DNA of 8,143 nucleotides from Candidatus Atribacteria bacterium (GCA_003561145.1 PWXL01000141.1:1-8143), one strand, 5' to 3'; counted from the first letter of the stretch, positions 1 through 6,595 are shown. Notes: generated by a model not told the origin, from the sequence alone. Numbers and translations are program-made.

Positions 1-81
1 AATACCCTTCGCATAAAGTTTTCCTGTATATTTTTTCACAATAAGAGACGTAGTCTTCTCCGTTTTCGATTGTTTTCTCAT
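1..81 (-). CDS. Possible N-terminal start of an unidentified protein, cut by the window edge
   Basis: On the minus strand an ATG at 81-79 opens a frame that stays open for all 27 codons to the window edge. The peptide begins MRKQSKTEKTTSLIVKKYTG and is very lysine-rich. I do not recognise a family. No strong Shine-Dalgarno site precedes the ATG; a GGGTGA-like stretch about 10 bases upstream is the only candidate. Twenty-seven open codons can occur by chance, so this is a weak call. It would be transcribed away from the sugar locus. Confidence 0.25.
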   Translation of the reverse strand, partial: MRKQSKTEKTTSLIVKKYTGKLYAKGI

Positions 82-323
82 TTCAGGGTCACCCGGCAAA
101 ACCGTTATAAATATAAATAGATGTTAAAATCCGGCGGGAATAATGGAAAAAAGCTTCTCTATAGACAATAACTATTTTACCATAAGGCTATGGTCTGAGG
201 CTATTGGAGGGACATGGTGTCAGAAATGGTGCCTACAGGAACTTAAGTTCTTACTCAATCATTTCAAGTGGGATAAGAAACATTGATTGCGCATGAACGA
301 ATCCCTGGGTATTGAGCCGGTAA
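82..323. other. Intergenic stretch with no recognisable gene
   Basis: About 240 bases, AT-rich at the left end, with stops in all frames I followed. The only structures I see are a perfect 12-bp palindrome, GAACTTAAGTTC, at 239-250, and a weak TGAGC/GCTCA inverted repeat around 313-334. I see no tRNA or other structured RNA. It probably belongs to the eroded mobile-element flank. Confidence 0.4.
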
Positions 324-560
324 CGTTATGCTCAGATTAGCGCTCTTTTAGTGCAACTTCACAGTGATCTTAAGACCGGCGACTTGGGGCTACGCAAGAG
401 GGTAGCAAGGCTGCTTCTCAAAAAGGTTGTGGTTGACAAGAAAAAGGACGTCACAGTGCACTTCGCAACCACCAATGTGTACCGTTTGGATGGTGCCGGA
501 GGTTCGAATACTTCAAAAGGGTACAGTTTAGTTGTGAGCAAGAAACTACGTAAGCTGTAA
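324..560 (+). pseudogene. C-terminal remnant resembling a large serine recombinase
   Basis: The frame opens after a TAA at 321-323 and ends with TAA at 558-560. No plausible ribosome site precedes the first possible start (GTG 351), which fits a broken gene better than an intact small one. The residues form an amphipathic helix (ISALLVQLHSDLKTGDLGLR), then a basic stretch, then the beta-like segment LLLKKVVVDKKKDVTVHF. This layout is typical of the extreme C-terminus of large serine recombinases, where a helix precedes a lysine-rich 'kivv.dk..i.i.f' strand. The resolvase catalytic domain and zinc ribbon are missing. The remnant lies next to a truncated transposase, consistent with a decayed insertion hotspot. 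The family call rests on pattern resemblance only. Confidence 0.4.
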
Positions 561-599
561 ATATTTTCTGATATATCGCCTCAAAAGGTAGTTGTGTTC

Positions 600-887
600 T
601 CACAAAATGAAAAGCTCTTGGAAATGGGAGAAATTGGCCGAAGCATACAGCTCCTTCTTTTTCACTGCCACCACCCTGTGTTTCACCGTATCAGAAAGAG
701 CATGCAGGGGTTTCCTGCCCCTGTTTTTGTGCATGACGAACACCCCGCCTTCTTCATCGACCCCCTTTTTCAAGCGTTGTACCTGGCGTTCGCTGAGACA
801 CAGAAGCTCTGCTCCCTCACTGATAGTCATTTTTCCGTCAAGAAGACACCGGGCAACGTAGAGTTTGTTTCGTTCTTGCTTCGTCAT
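600..887 (-). pseudogene. Truncated ISNCY-like transposase, N-terminal helix-turn-helix part
   Basis: Minus-strand reading from ATG 887-885 (a second ATG lies at 899-897) gives about 95 residues beginning MTKQERNKLYVARCLLDGKM, ending at a TGA at 602-600. The N-terminal half is a helix-turn-helix (SEGAELLCLSERQVQRLKKG) followed by NRGRKPLHALSD and ANFSHFQELF. This is the order seen at the start of ISNCY-type transposases, which normally continue for another 300 or so residues into a DDE catalytic domain. That domain is absent: the frame stops three codons after HFQELF. The missing C-terminal part would lie where the recombinase-like remnant now sits, so a deletion or later rearrangement joined the two. 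No transposition activity is expected from this fragment. Confidence 0.7.
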
Positions 888-919
888 AGTGAGTATCATC
901 CCTTCATTCTACAGGGAGG

Positions 920-941
920 GGTGACATTATCACAGAATAAA
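920..941 (+). repeat. Terminal direct repeat, copy 1, of the insertion sequence relic
   Basis: The copy starts GGTGACATTATCACAG and ends AATAAA. It aligns, with one gap and a few mismatches, to 952-974: both share GGTG, then AT, then (C/G)ACAGA(A/T)TAAA. Repeats of the form TGACATTnTCACAGAA are a known feature of ISNCY-type ends and are presumed transposase binding sites. Confidence 0.5.
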
Positions 942-951
942 GGCATTTTAT

Positions 952-974
952 GGTGGAAATCTTGACAGATTAAA
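952..974 (+). repeat. Terminal direct repeat, copy 2, of the insertion sequence relic
   Basis: This copy starts GGTGGAAATCTTGACAG and ends ATTAAA, 32 bases from copy 1. It contains a perfect -35-like hexamer, TTGACA, at 962-967. The best -10 at 17-bp spacing from it is only TAAGGT (985-990), so it is probably not the main promoter of the regulator gene. Confidence 0.45.
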
Positions 975-991
975 AGATGGGGTGTAAGGTA

Positions 992-1020
992 TAGACATGT
1001 AAGTCATATTATCATACAAT
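992..1020 (+). promoter_or_regulatory. Probable sigma-70 promoter of the regulator gene and operon
   Basis: TAGACA (992-997, five of six consensus bases) is followed after exactly 17 bp by TACAAT (1015-1020, five of six). The start point would fall near 1027, giving a 5' leader of only about 8 bases before the ATG at 1035. A second perfect -10 hexamer, TATAAT, lies at 1023-1028 but has no good -35. Used alone it would give a leaderless transcript. Either reading fits the absence of a Shine-Dalgarno site before this gene. Confidence 0.5.
1009..1019. promoter_or_regulatory. Candidate operator for the FCD-type GntR regulator
   Basis: TTATCATACAA matches the consensus described for FadR-subfamily GntR regulators (TnGTnnnACnA) with a single mismatch, A in place of G at 1011. 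It overlaps the -10 hexamer, so a bound repressor would block the promoter. This suggests autoregulation of the whole operon. The motif is short and degenerate, so this is inference from position plus consensus. Confidence 0.35.
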
Positions 1021-1034
1021 ACTATAATAAGACT

Positions 1035-1763
1035 ATGAAAAAGACGATTCTTACTCCCATCAAAATTGAAAATCGTTACCAGGTAGTACAGAAGGCGCTG
1101 AAACAGTACATAGTGGACAGCGGTTTGAAACCCGGGGATCGCCTACCAACAGAACATGAAATAGCCCAGAGTCTGGGAGTCAGCCGATCCTCCCTGAGAG
1201 AAGCCCTGAAAGGGCTACAGTCCTTAGGCATTATCGACAGCCGACGGGGAGGGGGGATGGTGGTCCGCTCATTCAATTTTGACGCGATACTGGACAATCT
1301 CAGTTACGCGCTTTTGGTAAACGGGGCCGAGGTACTGGAACTCCTGCATATCAGGAAAGCTTTGGAATGTTATTTCATTGATCAAGCTATTCTTCACCAG
1401 ACCCCGGTAATTATGGAAAGCCTAAGGGAGATTCTGGAACGCTTCGCGGAAAAGGTCAAGAGAAATGATGATATTCGAGATGTCGACGAACAATTTCATA
1501 TTACTCTATTCGAACCTGTAAGAAACAGGGTTCTCATTCGGATGATTCATCTCTTTTGGAAGACCATGAATGCGATCAGGGACAAAAGCCTGGTAATAGA
1601 ACCGGACTTGGAAGGATCGTTGAAAAGACACCAGGATATTCTCCGATTTTTTATAGAGCGAAATGTTGATGCGGCTAGGAAGGCGATGGAGATACATTTT
1701 GAAAGTCCGGAAAAGAGATTCAATGAAAAGCTGAATCAAACGGGAGAAGATTCAGTGAAGTAA
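1035..1763 (+). CDS. GntR-family transcriptional regulator, FadR/FCD subfamily
   Basis: This 242-residue, two-domain repressor has the normal length for the FCD group. Residues about 13-80 form the winged helix: GLKPGDRLPTEHEIAQSLGV, then SRSSLREALKGLQSLGII and the RRGGGMVV wing are classical GntR motifs. Residues about 100-225 form the all-helical FCD effector domain. D151 and H155 (DEQFH), H199 (KRHQDIL) and H221 (MEIHF) match the metal-binding residues of FCD regulators that sense carboxylates or sugar acids. That favours a uronate-type ligand rather than the acyl-CoA bound by true FadR. The start has no Shine-Dalgarno site but lies immediately after a good promoter. The next gene begins 26 bases after the stop, so the two are probably co-transcribed. 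The likely role is a repressor of the transport and hydrolase genes, relieved by a uronic-acid intermediate; the ligand is inferred. Confidence 0.93.
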   Translation: MKKTILTPIKIENRYQVVQKALKQYIVDSGLKPGDRLPTEHEIAQSLGVSRSSLREALKGLQSLGIIDSRRGGGMVVRSFNFDAILDNLSYALLVNGAEVLELLHIRKALECYFIDQAILHQTPVIMESLREILERFAEKVKRNDDIRDVDEQFHITLFEPVRNRVLIRMIHLFWKTMNAIRDKSLVIEPDLEGSLKRHQDILRFFIERNVDAARKAMEIHFESPEKRFNEKLNQTGEDSVK

Positions 1764-1789
1764 TTACTTTTTAGGGGAGGTTAAATATT

Positions 1790-3115
1790 ATGTCAGCAAA
1801 AAGTAAACTGGGGATTTTCTTAATGGCTGTTTTGTGTATAAGTGTGTTGTTTGGGGGTGTTGTCTGGGGGAGGACGGTGGTCCATTATATAGAGCCCGGA
1901 ACATCGGAGGTGGAAAAGGCACGGGTCGAAAGACTGGCCAGGGAAATCAGTGAAGTATTTCCGGATATTGAGATGCAGGTAGAATACATCGGCTGGCCTG
2001 ATCTGAACGACCGGTTGATTACCATGATAATGGCTGGAAACGTACCGGATTTTGTTTTGCAGCAAGATTTTTTGCCTCTCGCACGGATGGGTATGTTTGA
2101 AGTCCTTGATTCCTGGATCGATGAGAACCCCATGCATGGTGTTACTCGTGACATTTTCGTTGACAGCCTTTTGGAATACTCCATGATGGACGGGAATCTC
2201 TATACCATCCCCGCCCTCGGGGTTCCGTATGGGTTGAATGTCAGGGAAGACTGGTTGAATGAAGCAGGGTTTACTCTGGACGATTTGGAAACCTGGGATG
2301 GTTTTCTGGAAGTGGCAGCACAGCTCACCAAAGATACCAGTGGTGATGGAAGGATCGACCAGTGGGGCTTTGTATATCCCACCGGGCTTTCCCGTTTTGG
2401 CTGGCGGCATGCGGAGATTATGGCTCACAGCAACAATTTCTACCTCGATGAAATTGGTGAGAACCCAGAAAAGGGAAGCGAACTACTGGATTTCCTGCTT
2501 GACCTTAAAGAAGTTATGCCACCGGGGTATATGACTATGGGCCTGCAGGAGGCTTTTCAGGCCTATTCCCTTGATCAGGTCGGTATGATGGTAGCAGGCG
2601 CTTTTATGCCAGCGAATATCATCACTCTTTCTGGTGGGCCGGAGGCCCTTATTCATACCCGGGCTGTTCCTTTTCCCAAGGGACCATCGGCGGAGGAATT
2701 TCGGGTTCCGGTCAATAACTCCGGATATGCGATGTTTGCCGGGAGCCGAAATAAGGAAGCCGCCTGGCAGGTCATGACCTATCTGTCCTCTAAGGAAAAC
2801 AACCTTGACTATTCTGCACAAATAGCTTTACCGACAAGAAAAGATATTGCAGCGGGCGAGCACGGGGAGGCGGCAGCCTTCTATTATGAGGATTATGGGG
2901 ACGAAGTGGTTGAAGCAAATGCGCGTTTTTTGGCTGATTACATGGATATTATGGCCAAGTATGGAATCCCCCGCCATAAGTTGCTGGCAGGTGAACGGTT
3001 GGAGCGGGAATTTACCGGGATCATCAATGACTACATGGCGGAGAGGATTGACGCGGATACTGCTCTGCAAATGATTAGCGAACGGTTCGATGAGATCATG
3101 GAAGAATATCAGTAA
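1790..3115 (+). CDS. ABC transporter extracellular sugar-binding protein (family 1, CUT1 type)
   Basis: This 441-residue protein has the usual length for carbohydrate-binding proteins of MalE/UgpB type. Residues 1-27 are a Sec signal peptide: basic SAKSK, a hydrophobic core, and likely cleavage after VVWG. No lipobox cysteine is present, so the mature protein should be free in a periplasm. Diagnostic segments include DLNDRLITMIMAGNVPDFVL (71-90), YTIPALGVPYGLNVREDWLN (138-157) and an acidic DTSGDGRID loop (182-190) that resembles an EF-hand-like calcium site found in many family members. GGGGAGG at 1774-1780, nine bases before the ATG, gives strong initiation. Its place before two permeases and a GH88 enzyme suggests that it binds unsaturated uronate-containing oligosaccharides, but the sequence alone does not fix the ligand. 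Confidence 0.95.
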   Translation: MSAKSKLGIFLMAVLCISVLFGGVVWGRTVVHYIEPGTSEVEKARVERLAREISEVFPDIEMQVEYIGWPDLNDRLITMIMAGNVPDFVLQQDFLPLARMGMFEVLDSWIDENPMHGVTRDIFVDSLLEYSMMDGNLYTIPALGVPYGLNVREDWLNEAGFTLDDLETWDGFLEVAAQLTKDTSGDGRIDQWGFVYPTGLSRFGWRHAEIMAHSNNFYLDEIGENPEKGSELLDFLLDLKEVMPPGYMTMGLQEAFQAYSLDQVGMMVAGAFMPANIITLSGGPEALIHTRAVPFPKGPSAEEFRVPVNNSGYAMFAGSRNKEAAWQVMTYLSSKENNLDYSAQIALPTRKDIAAGEHGEAAAFYYEDYGDEVVEANARFLADYMDIMAKYGIPRHKLLAGERLEREFTGIINDYMAERIDADTALQMISERFDEIMEEYQ

Positions 3116-3135
3116 GAAGCTCTATATCTCTTGAA

Positions 3136-3200
3136 GAGGAAGCGGTGTTCCCGGAAACGATGGAGGTTTACGACTTATCACCGGGGCACCGCTCTGCCTC
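3136..3200 (+). ncRNA. Large intercistronic hairpin between binding-protein and permease genes
   Basis: In the 97-base gap, GAGG (3136-3139), AGCGGTG (3141-3147) and CCCGG (3150-3154) can pair with CCTC (3197-3200), CACCGCT (3187-3193) and CCGGG (3181-3185). This gives 16 base pairs interrupted by small internal loops, with an apical loop of about 26 bases. No T-run follows, so it is not a standard intrinsic terminator. The first permease's Shine-Dalgarno site starts immediately after it. Hairpins at this point in transport operons (malE-malF is the classic case) protect the upstream mRNA from 3' exonucleases, so binding protein is made in excess over permease. Confidence 0.6.
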
Positions 3201-3212
3201 TGAGGAATATGT

Positions 3213-4124
3213 ATGAGAAAAAACGCGGAACTTCTGCTTCATTGGAAAAAAAAAGCATACAGGCATAGGGCCGCATATCTCTTTGTTTTGCCCGCCGTTG
3301 TGTATTTCGCCATTTTTGGCTTTTATCCCTTAGCCTCTTCAGTCTGGTTGAGTTTCAATCGGTTGAATATTCTTATTTCCCCGGTACCGCAGTTTATAGG
3401 TCTCCAGAATTACTGGTACCTGTTTACTCGGGACCATCATTTCTGGCTTGTTTTTAAAAATACGTTGGTATGGGTTGTCGGATCGACCCTTTTGCAGGTT
3501 GTCGTTGGTTTTCTCGCCGCACTTCTTCTGAACAAGAAATTACGCGGCCGGACAATTTTTCGAGGAATTATGCTCGTCCCATGGGTGACACCCATTGTGG
3601 TGGTGGGGATCGCTTGGCGTTGGATCCTCGATCCGCATTGGGGCCTAATGAATTACTATCTACAGAGGTTTGGTATCATCTCTGATTATATTGTATGGCT
3701 TGGCCGGGATGACACGGTATGGCCGATGCTTCTTTTGGCCAGTACCTGGAAAGGATACTCGTACATGTGTGTGATGATCCTGGCCGGGCTACAGACCATT
3801 TCCAAAGACCTTTACGAGGCAGCCAGCGTGGAGGGAGCCAGCAGCTTCCATACCTTTTTCAAGATAACCTTACCTCTCATCCGGCCCATACTGGCCATAA
3901 CCCTTTTAGTTGGTAGTATCGAGACATGGAATAACTTTCGTATGATCTGGGTGATGACCGAGGGCGGACCTGGCTATTCGACGTCTGTTCTGAGTACCTA
4001 TGTTTTCACCAAAACGTTTCGGGAATACCAGTTTGGACGGGGTGCTGCTGTGGCCACCTTTTCCTTTCTTTTTGTGCTGATTTTCAGCCTGATTTATCTT
4101 AAGTACACCAAAGCGGAGGAATGA
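3213..4124 (+). CDS. ABC sugar transporter permease, MalF/UgpA-like
   Basis: This 303-residue inner-membrane protein has about six hydrophobic segments: roughly 20-45, 80-107, 118-138, 170-195, 225-245 and 275-297. The cytoplasmic EAA loop that docks with the ATPase is present (EAASVEGASS from 202, then LP at 220-221). TEGGPG at 249-254 is typical of the MalF/UgpA branch. The protein lacks the extra periplasmic domain of enterobacterial MalF, like most CUT1 permeases. ATG 3213 follows TGAGGA (3201-3206) at good spacing, directly after the intercistronic hairpin. It would form the translocation pore as a heterodimer with the next gene's product. No ATPase gene is present, so a shared MsmX/UgpC-like ATPase elsewhere is likely. 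Confidence 0.95.
   Translation: MRKNAELLLHWKKKAYRHRAAYLFVLPAVVYFAIFGFYPLASSVWLSFNRLNILISPVPQFIGLQNYWYLFTRDHHFWLVFKNTLVWVVGSTLLQVVVGFLAALLLNKKLRGRTIFRGIMLVPWVTPIVVVGIAWRWILDPHWGLMNYYLQRFGIISDYIVWLGRDDTVWPMLLLASTWKGYSYMCVMILAGLQTISKDLYEAASVEGASSFHTFFKITLPLIRPILAITLLVGSIETWNNFRMIWVMTEGGPGYSTSVLSTYVFTKTFREYQFGRGAAVATFSFLFVLIFSLIYLKYTKAEE
4115..4120 (+). promoter_or_regulatory. Ribosome binding site that decides the second permease start
   Basis: GGAGGA sits inside the last codons of the first permease gene. ATG 4128 lies seven bases downstream; the in-frame GTG at 4125 lies four bases downstream and is less well spaced. Stop TGA 4122-4124 and start are nearly contiguous, which favours translational coupling of the two pore subunits. 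Confidence 0.6.
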
Positions 4125-4127
4125 GTG

Positions 4128-5027
4128 ATGAACACAGTAACCTCCAAAATTCCTGACCAGCAATGGCGAAAACTGCGACAACGCCGATTGATGATACAAA
4201 ATATTATCCAAGGCGGGAATTACATCGGCCTGATTCTCCTATCCATATTCACCCTTTTCCCCATTCTCTGGCTGGTCGTTTCCTCTTTGAAGGGGCCGGC
4301 AGAAATATTTTCAGTCATACCCACCTGGATACCCCGGGATTTTACACTGCGTAACTATGTTTGGGCCCTAGGTGCAACCGGTCCGAATCTTCCCGTTTTC
4401 ATGAAAAATACTCTGTTGGCCTCTACCTTTGCGGCGCTTCTGACGGGCGGCCTCAGTGCTCTTGCTGCTTATGCCCTTTCTCGGTTTACCTTCCCCGGAA
4501 GGCGGATGATCGGAATATTGCTCCTTCTTTTTCAAATGTTCAAAGGTCCACTGGTCATAGTTACCTGGTACCGATTGGCCTGGAACTTGGGGATATTGGA
4601 CAGGATAACCATTCTCGTCCTGGCTTATGCAGCTTTGGGTATTCCTATCTGCACGTGGCTTCTAATTGGGTTTTTCAAGTCCATTCCCGAGGAACTGGAC
4701 GAGGCGGCCATGGTTGATGGATGCAGTCGCTTTAAAGCCCTGTACAAGGTGGTGTTACCTGTCGCCGCACCGGGAATCGCCGCCATAGTTCTTTTCGCCT
4801 TCATCCTGGCTTGGAATGACTATATTTATGCATTGAGTCTTACTAGCAGCGCTAGGGCGAAAACCATCCAGGTTGTCCTTTCGGAACAACTTTCGTTTTT
4901 TGGCCAAACCGAATGGGGAGGAATTATGGCCGCTGGTGTGATTACCACAATTCCTGTAGTTGTTCTCTTTTTGTGGTTAGAACGCTACCTGGTGTCCGGT
5001 CTCTCAGCTGGAGCGGTCAAGGGATAA
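4128..5027 (+). CDS. ABC sugar transporter permease, MalG/UgpE-like
   Basis: The product is 299 residues from ATG 4128, or 300 if the adjacent GTG 4125 is used. It is the second half of the CUT1 pore. Six membrane segments are visible, beginning with GLILLSIFTLFPILWLVVSS. The EAA loop reads EELDEAAMVDGCSRF, followed by LP 12 residues after the loop's glycine, at about 210-211. The C-terminal end (LFLWLERYLVSGLSAGAVKG) is the characteristic MalG-branch ending. It starts three bases after the previous stop, and its own end is followed 17 bases later by the hydrolase start, so transport and hydrolysis genes form one transcription unit. Nothing in the sequence suggests loss of function. Confidence 0.95.
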   Translation: MNTVTSKIPDQQWRKLRQRRLMIQNIIQGGNYIGLILLSIFTLFPILWLVVSSLKGPAEIFSVIPTWIPRDFTLRNYVWALGATGPNLPVFMKNTLLASTFAALLTGGLSALAAYALSRFTFPGRRMIGILLLLFQMFKGPLVIVTWYRLAWNLGILDRITILVLAYAALGIPICTWLLIGFFKSIPEELDEAAMVDGCSRFKALYKVVLPVAAPGIAAIVLFAFILAWNDYIYALSLTSSARAKTIQVVLSEQLSFFGQTEWGGIMAAGVITTIPVVVLFLWLERYLVSGLSAGAVKG

Positions 5028-5044
5028 AAGGAGTCAACCGGACT

Positions 5045-6184
5045 ATGACCAAGAAAAGAGCAGAAAACTCGTTTGAGGATAAGGTCCATCAGTTTATTGA
5101 AGAAGTGGTCAAGAGAACGGAGGCCAACCTAGAATGCTTTCAAGAGGATTTTCCGGATTACTTTGACCGTTTGCAAAACCGATGGTTCATGAACGGTTTT
5201 TGGACGGAAGGATTCTGGGCGGGGTTTTTATGGTTGACGTATGTCTGGACCCGGGATGACCGTTTTCTTCACCGGGCATCCCAATTATCAAAGAAGATCA
5301 TCGAACTGAAATCACAGATCAACGATCACGATCTGGGCTTCTTGTTTTTCTACTCCTGCGTGTTGGGTTTTCAACTAACCGGAGAGGTCTTTTTAAAAAA
5401 TGGCGCGCTTAAAGCGGCGTATCGGTTGAAAAAACGATTCAATCCACGGGGGAGATTCATCCCTGCCCACGGAGACCCAATTTCTGGCGATCAGCAAGGA
5501 TACGCCATAATCGATACTATCATGAATTTACAGCTTCTTTTCTGGGCTTTTGAGATTTCTGGTGACGAAACGCTCTATCAGGTTGGATGTGATACGGCTG
5601 AAACGATTTTATATGAATACGTCCGTCCCGATTTTTCCTCTTACCAGGTCGTTTGTTTTGACCCGGTAAGCGGAAAAGTCAGAGAAAAAGGCACGCTCCA
5701 GGGGTATGATCACGATTCATGCTGGGCGAGAGGGCAGGCTTGGGGAGTTTACGGATTCGGCTGTGTCTATCAATACACCGGCATTACCCGTTATAGAGAC
5801 ACCGCTTTTTCTATGGCAGGTCACTTTCTAGATCATTCACAACAGCCAGAGCAAGCTTTTTACGATCTGACTGATCCGAACATTCCCAATGTTCCCCGCG
5901 ATGCGTCCGCGTCCTCGATTTTGGCTTCCGCACTTGTTCACGCATTGGTCCTTTCGGCGGGAGCAAAACGAAGGCACTGGAGAAAACAGGCTGAAGCGTT
6001 AATTGCATCCCTGATTGATGATAGTCTCGAACACCTGCGCCGTAATCAAGCCGGGGGTATCCTTCCCCATTCTTGCTATTTCTATTCAAGGGACAAAGGA
6101 GTTGACTGCGAATGGATTGTAGGGGATTATTTTCTGCTTGAGGCAGTGAGCAGGTATGCTCTGTCAGTTCCTCTTTTAGGCTAA
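5045..6184 (+). CDS. ugl: Glycoside hydrolase family 88 unsaturated uronyl hydrolase
   Basis: This 379-residue protein has GH88 length and no signal peptide, so it is cytoplasmic. It should act on imported oligosaccharides, using hydration of the 4,5-double bond to release the non-reducing-end unsaturated uronate. Compared from memory with Bacillus sp. GL1 UGL (catalytic Asp88 and Asp149), the counterparts are D96 in NDHDLGF and D157 in AIIDTIMN, with the same 61-residue spacing. W53 (WTEGFW), Q219, W227, R229 and W233 (SCWARGQAW) also match substrate-site residues. Two others differ: H142 stands for Trp134 (IPAHG) and Q201 for His193 (SSYQV). Start: ATG 5045 follows AAAAGGAG (5026-5033); the frame extends upstream to an ATG at 4913, but that lies inside the permease gene. 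The family is secure; the substrate (glycosaminoglycan, gellan-, xanthan- or pectin-derived) is not determined, and the symbol is by family only. Confidence 0.92.
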   Translation: MTKKRAENSFEDKVHQFIEEVVKRTEANLECFQEDFPDYFDRLQNRWFMNGFWTEGFWAGFLWLTYVWTRDDRFLHRASQLSKKIIELKSQINDHDLGFLFFYSCVLGFQLTGEVFLKNGALKAAYRLKKRFNPRGRFIPAHGDPISGDQQGYAIIDTIMNLQLLFWAFEISGDETLYQVGCDTAETILYEYVRPDFSSYQVVCFDPVSGKVREKGTLQGYDHDSCWARGQAWGVYGFGCVYQYTGITRYRDTAFSMAGHFLDHSQQPEQAFYDLTDPNIPNVPRDASASSILASALVHALVLSAGAKRRHWRKQAEALIASLIDDSLEHLRRNQAGGILPHSCYFYSRDKGVDCEWIVGDYFLLEAVSRYALSVPLLG

Positions 6185-6186
6185 AG

Positions 6187-6432
6187 ATGGGTATCGAACC
6201 ACCTCCCTTGGTGTATTGGGAATATCAAGTTGTGAGGAGTTTAGTGTTGAACGATGATAGAGCATAAGAAAATAGTGTAAACCCTGACCACGAGAAATTC
6301 CCCTCGGTTAAGCTAGAGGCTTTAGAAAGTCGAAGGTTGGGTATTTTGGGCCGCTGGTTTACGTTGAGCATTGTTGGAGAGGAAAATGAATTCTACGTTT
6401 ATAGTATACCTGTCACAGATAACTGTAGTTAA
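6187..6432 (+). pseudogene. Possible decayed small gene with an in-frame stop
   Basis: A single frame runs from ATG 6187 to TAA 6430-6432, broken only by one TAA at 6265-6267. The first part reads MGIEPPPLVYWEYQVVRSLV; the second contains RRLGILGRWFTLSIVGEENE and FYVYSIPVTDNC, which look like beta strands. I recognise no family. No clear Shine-Dalgarno site precedes 6187. The frame differs from that of the hydrolase and begins three bases after its stop. Frames of about 26 and 54 codons each could be accidental, so this may simply be non-coding DNA. Confidence 0.2.
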
Positions 6433-6595
6433 ATAGGAACCATCTTCTCGACACGCCGAGGGAACAAAACACGAAAATCATAGAATGAACATTCAGAAGG
6501 GGTGTGAGATGATAGGGATATGTCTACATATCTTGTATAAAAGTTTTCATCCACATCATTGGGTATTCGCTTCCTCTGATCGTTAATGCATTTAG
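6433..6595 (+). other. Upstream region of the aldolase gene
   Basis: Together with 6185-6432 this makes a gap of about 430 bases in an otherwise tight operon. The only features I can support here are the interrupted palindrome at 6517-6532, a TATAAA hexamer at 6536-6541, and the ribosome site just after it. There is no intrinsic terminator, so read-through from the hydrolase remains possible. A minus-strand open frame overlapping 6429-6623 has no homology that I recognise and no ribosome site. Confidence 0.4.
6517..6532. promoter_or_regulatory. Interrupted palindrome, candidate operator upstream of the aldolase gene
   Basis: GATATGTCTACATATC is a perfect 6-bp inverted repeat with a four-base centre. 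It contains GT-N2-AC, the core arrangement of several FCD-regulator operators such as those of UxuR and ExuR. It lies four bases before a TATAAA hexamer at 6536-6541 whose -35 is poor (TAGGGA, 6513-6518). It may mark a second regulated promoter. Confidence 0.25.

Larger units (their letters stand above)
600..974 (-). mobile_element. Relic of an ISNCY-like insertion sequence, transposase-start end retained
   Basis: The relic comprises the truncated transposase plus the upstream non-coding end of the element. That end carries two related direct repeats (920-941 and 952-974) of the kind found at the termini of ISNCY-type elements. The second copy probably marks the outer edge near 974. The other end of the element is missing. 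The regulator gene's promoter starts about 18 bases beyond this edge. Confidence 0.55.

Noticed and set aside
592..965. Two overlapping plus-strand open frames of 89 and 123 codons
   Set aside because: Both are opposite the transposase fragment, which has a recognisable helix-turn-helix; the plus-strand translations have no recognisable features.
1820..2428. Minus-strand open frame of 202 codons inside the binding-protein gene
   Set aside because: It is antisense to a well-supported binding protein; composition and lack of recognisable motifs mark it as a shadow frame.
3136..3200. Reading the intercistronic hairpin as an intrinsic terminator
   Set aside because: There is no T-run after the stem, and a permease gene with its own ribosome site follows at once, so stabilisation or partial attenuation is more likely than termination.
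4913..5044. Upstream extension of the GH88 protein to ATG 4913
   Set aside because: The extra 44 residues overlap the permease gene in another frame and match nothing in GH88. ATG 5045 has a Shine-Dalgarno site and fits the family N-terminus.
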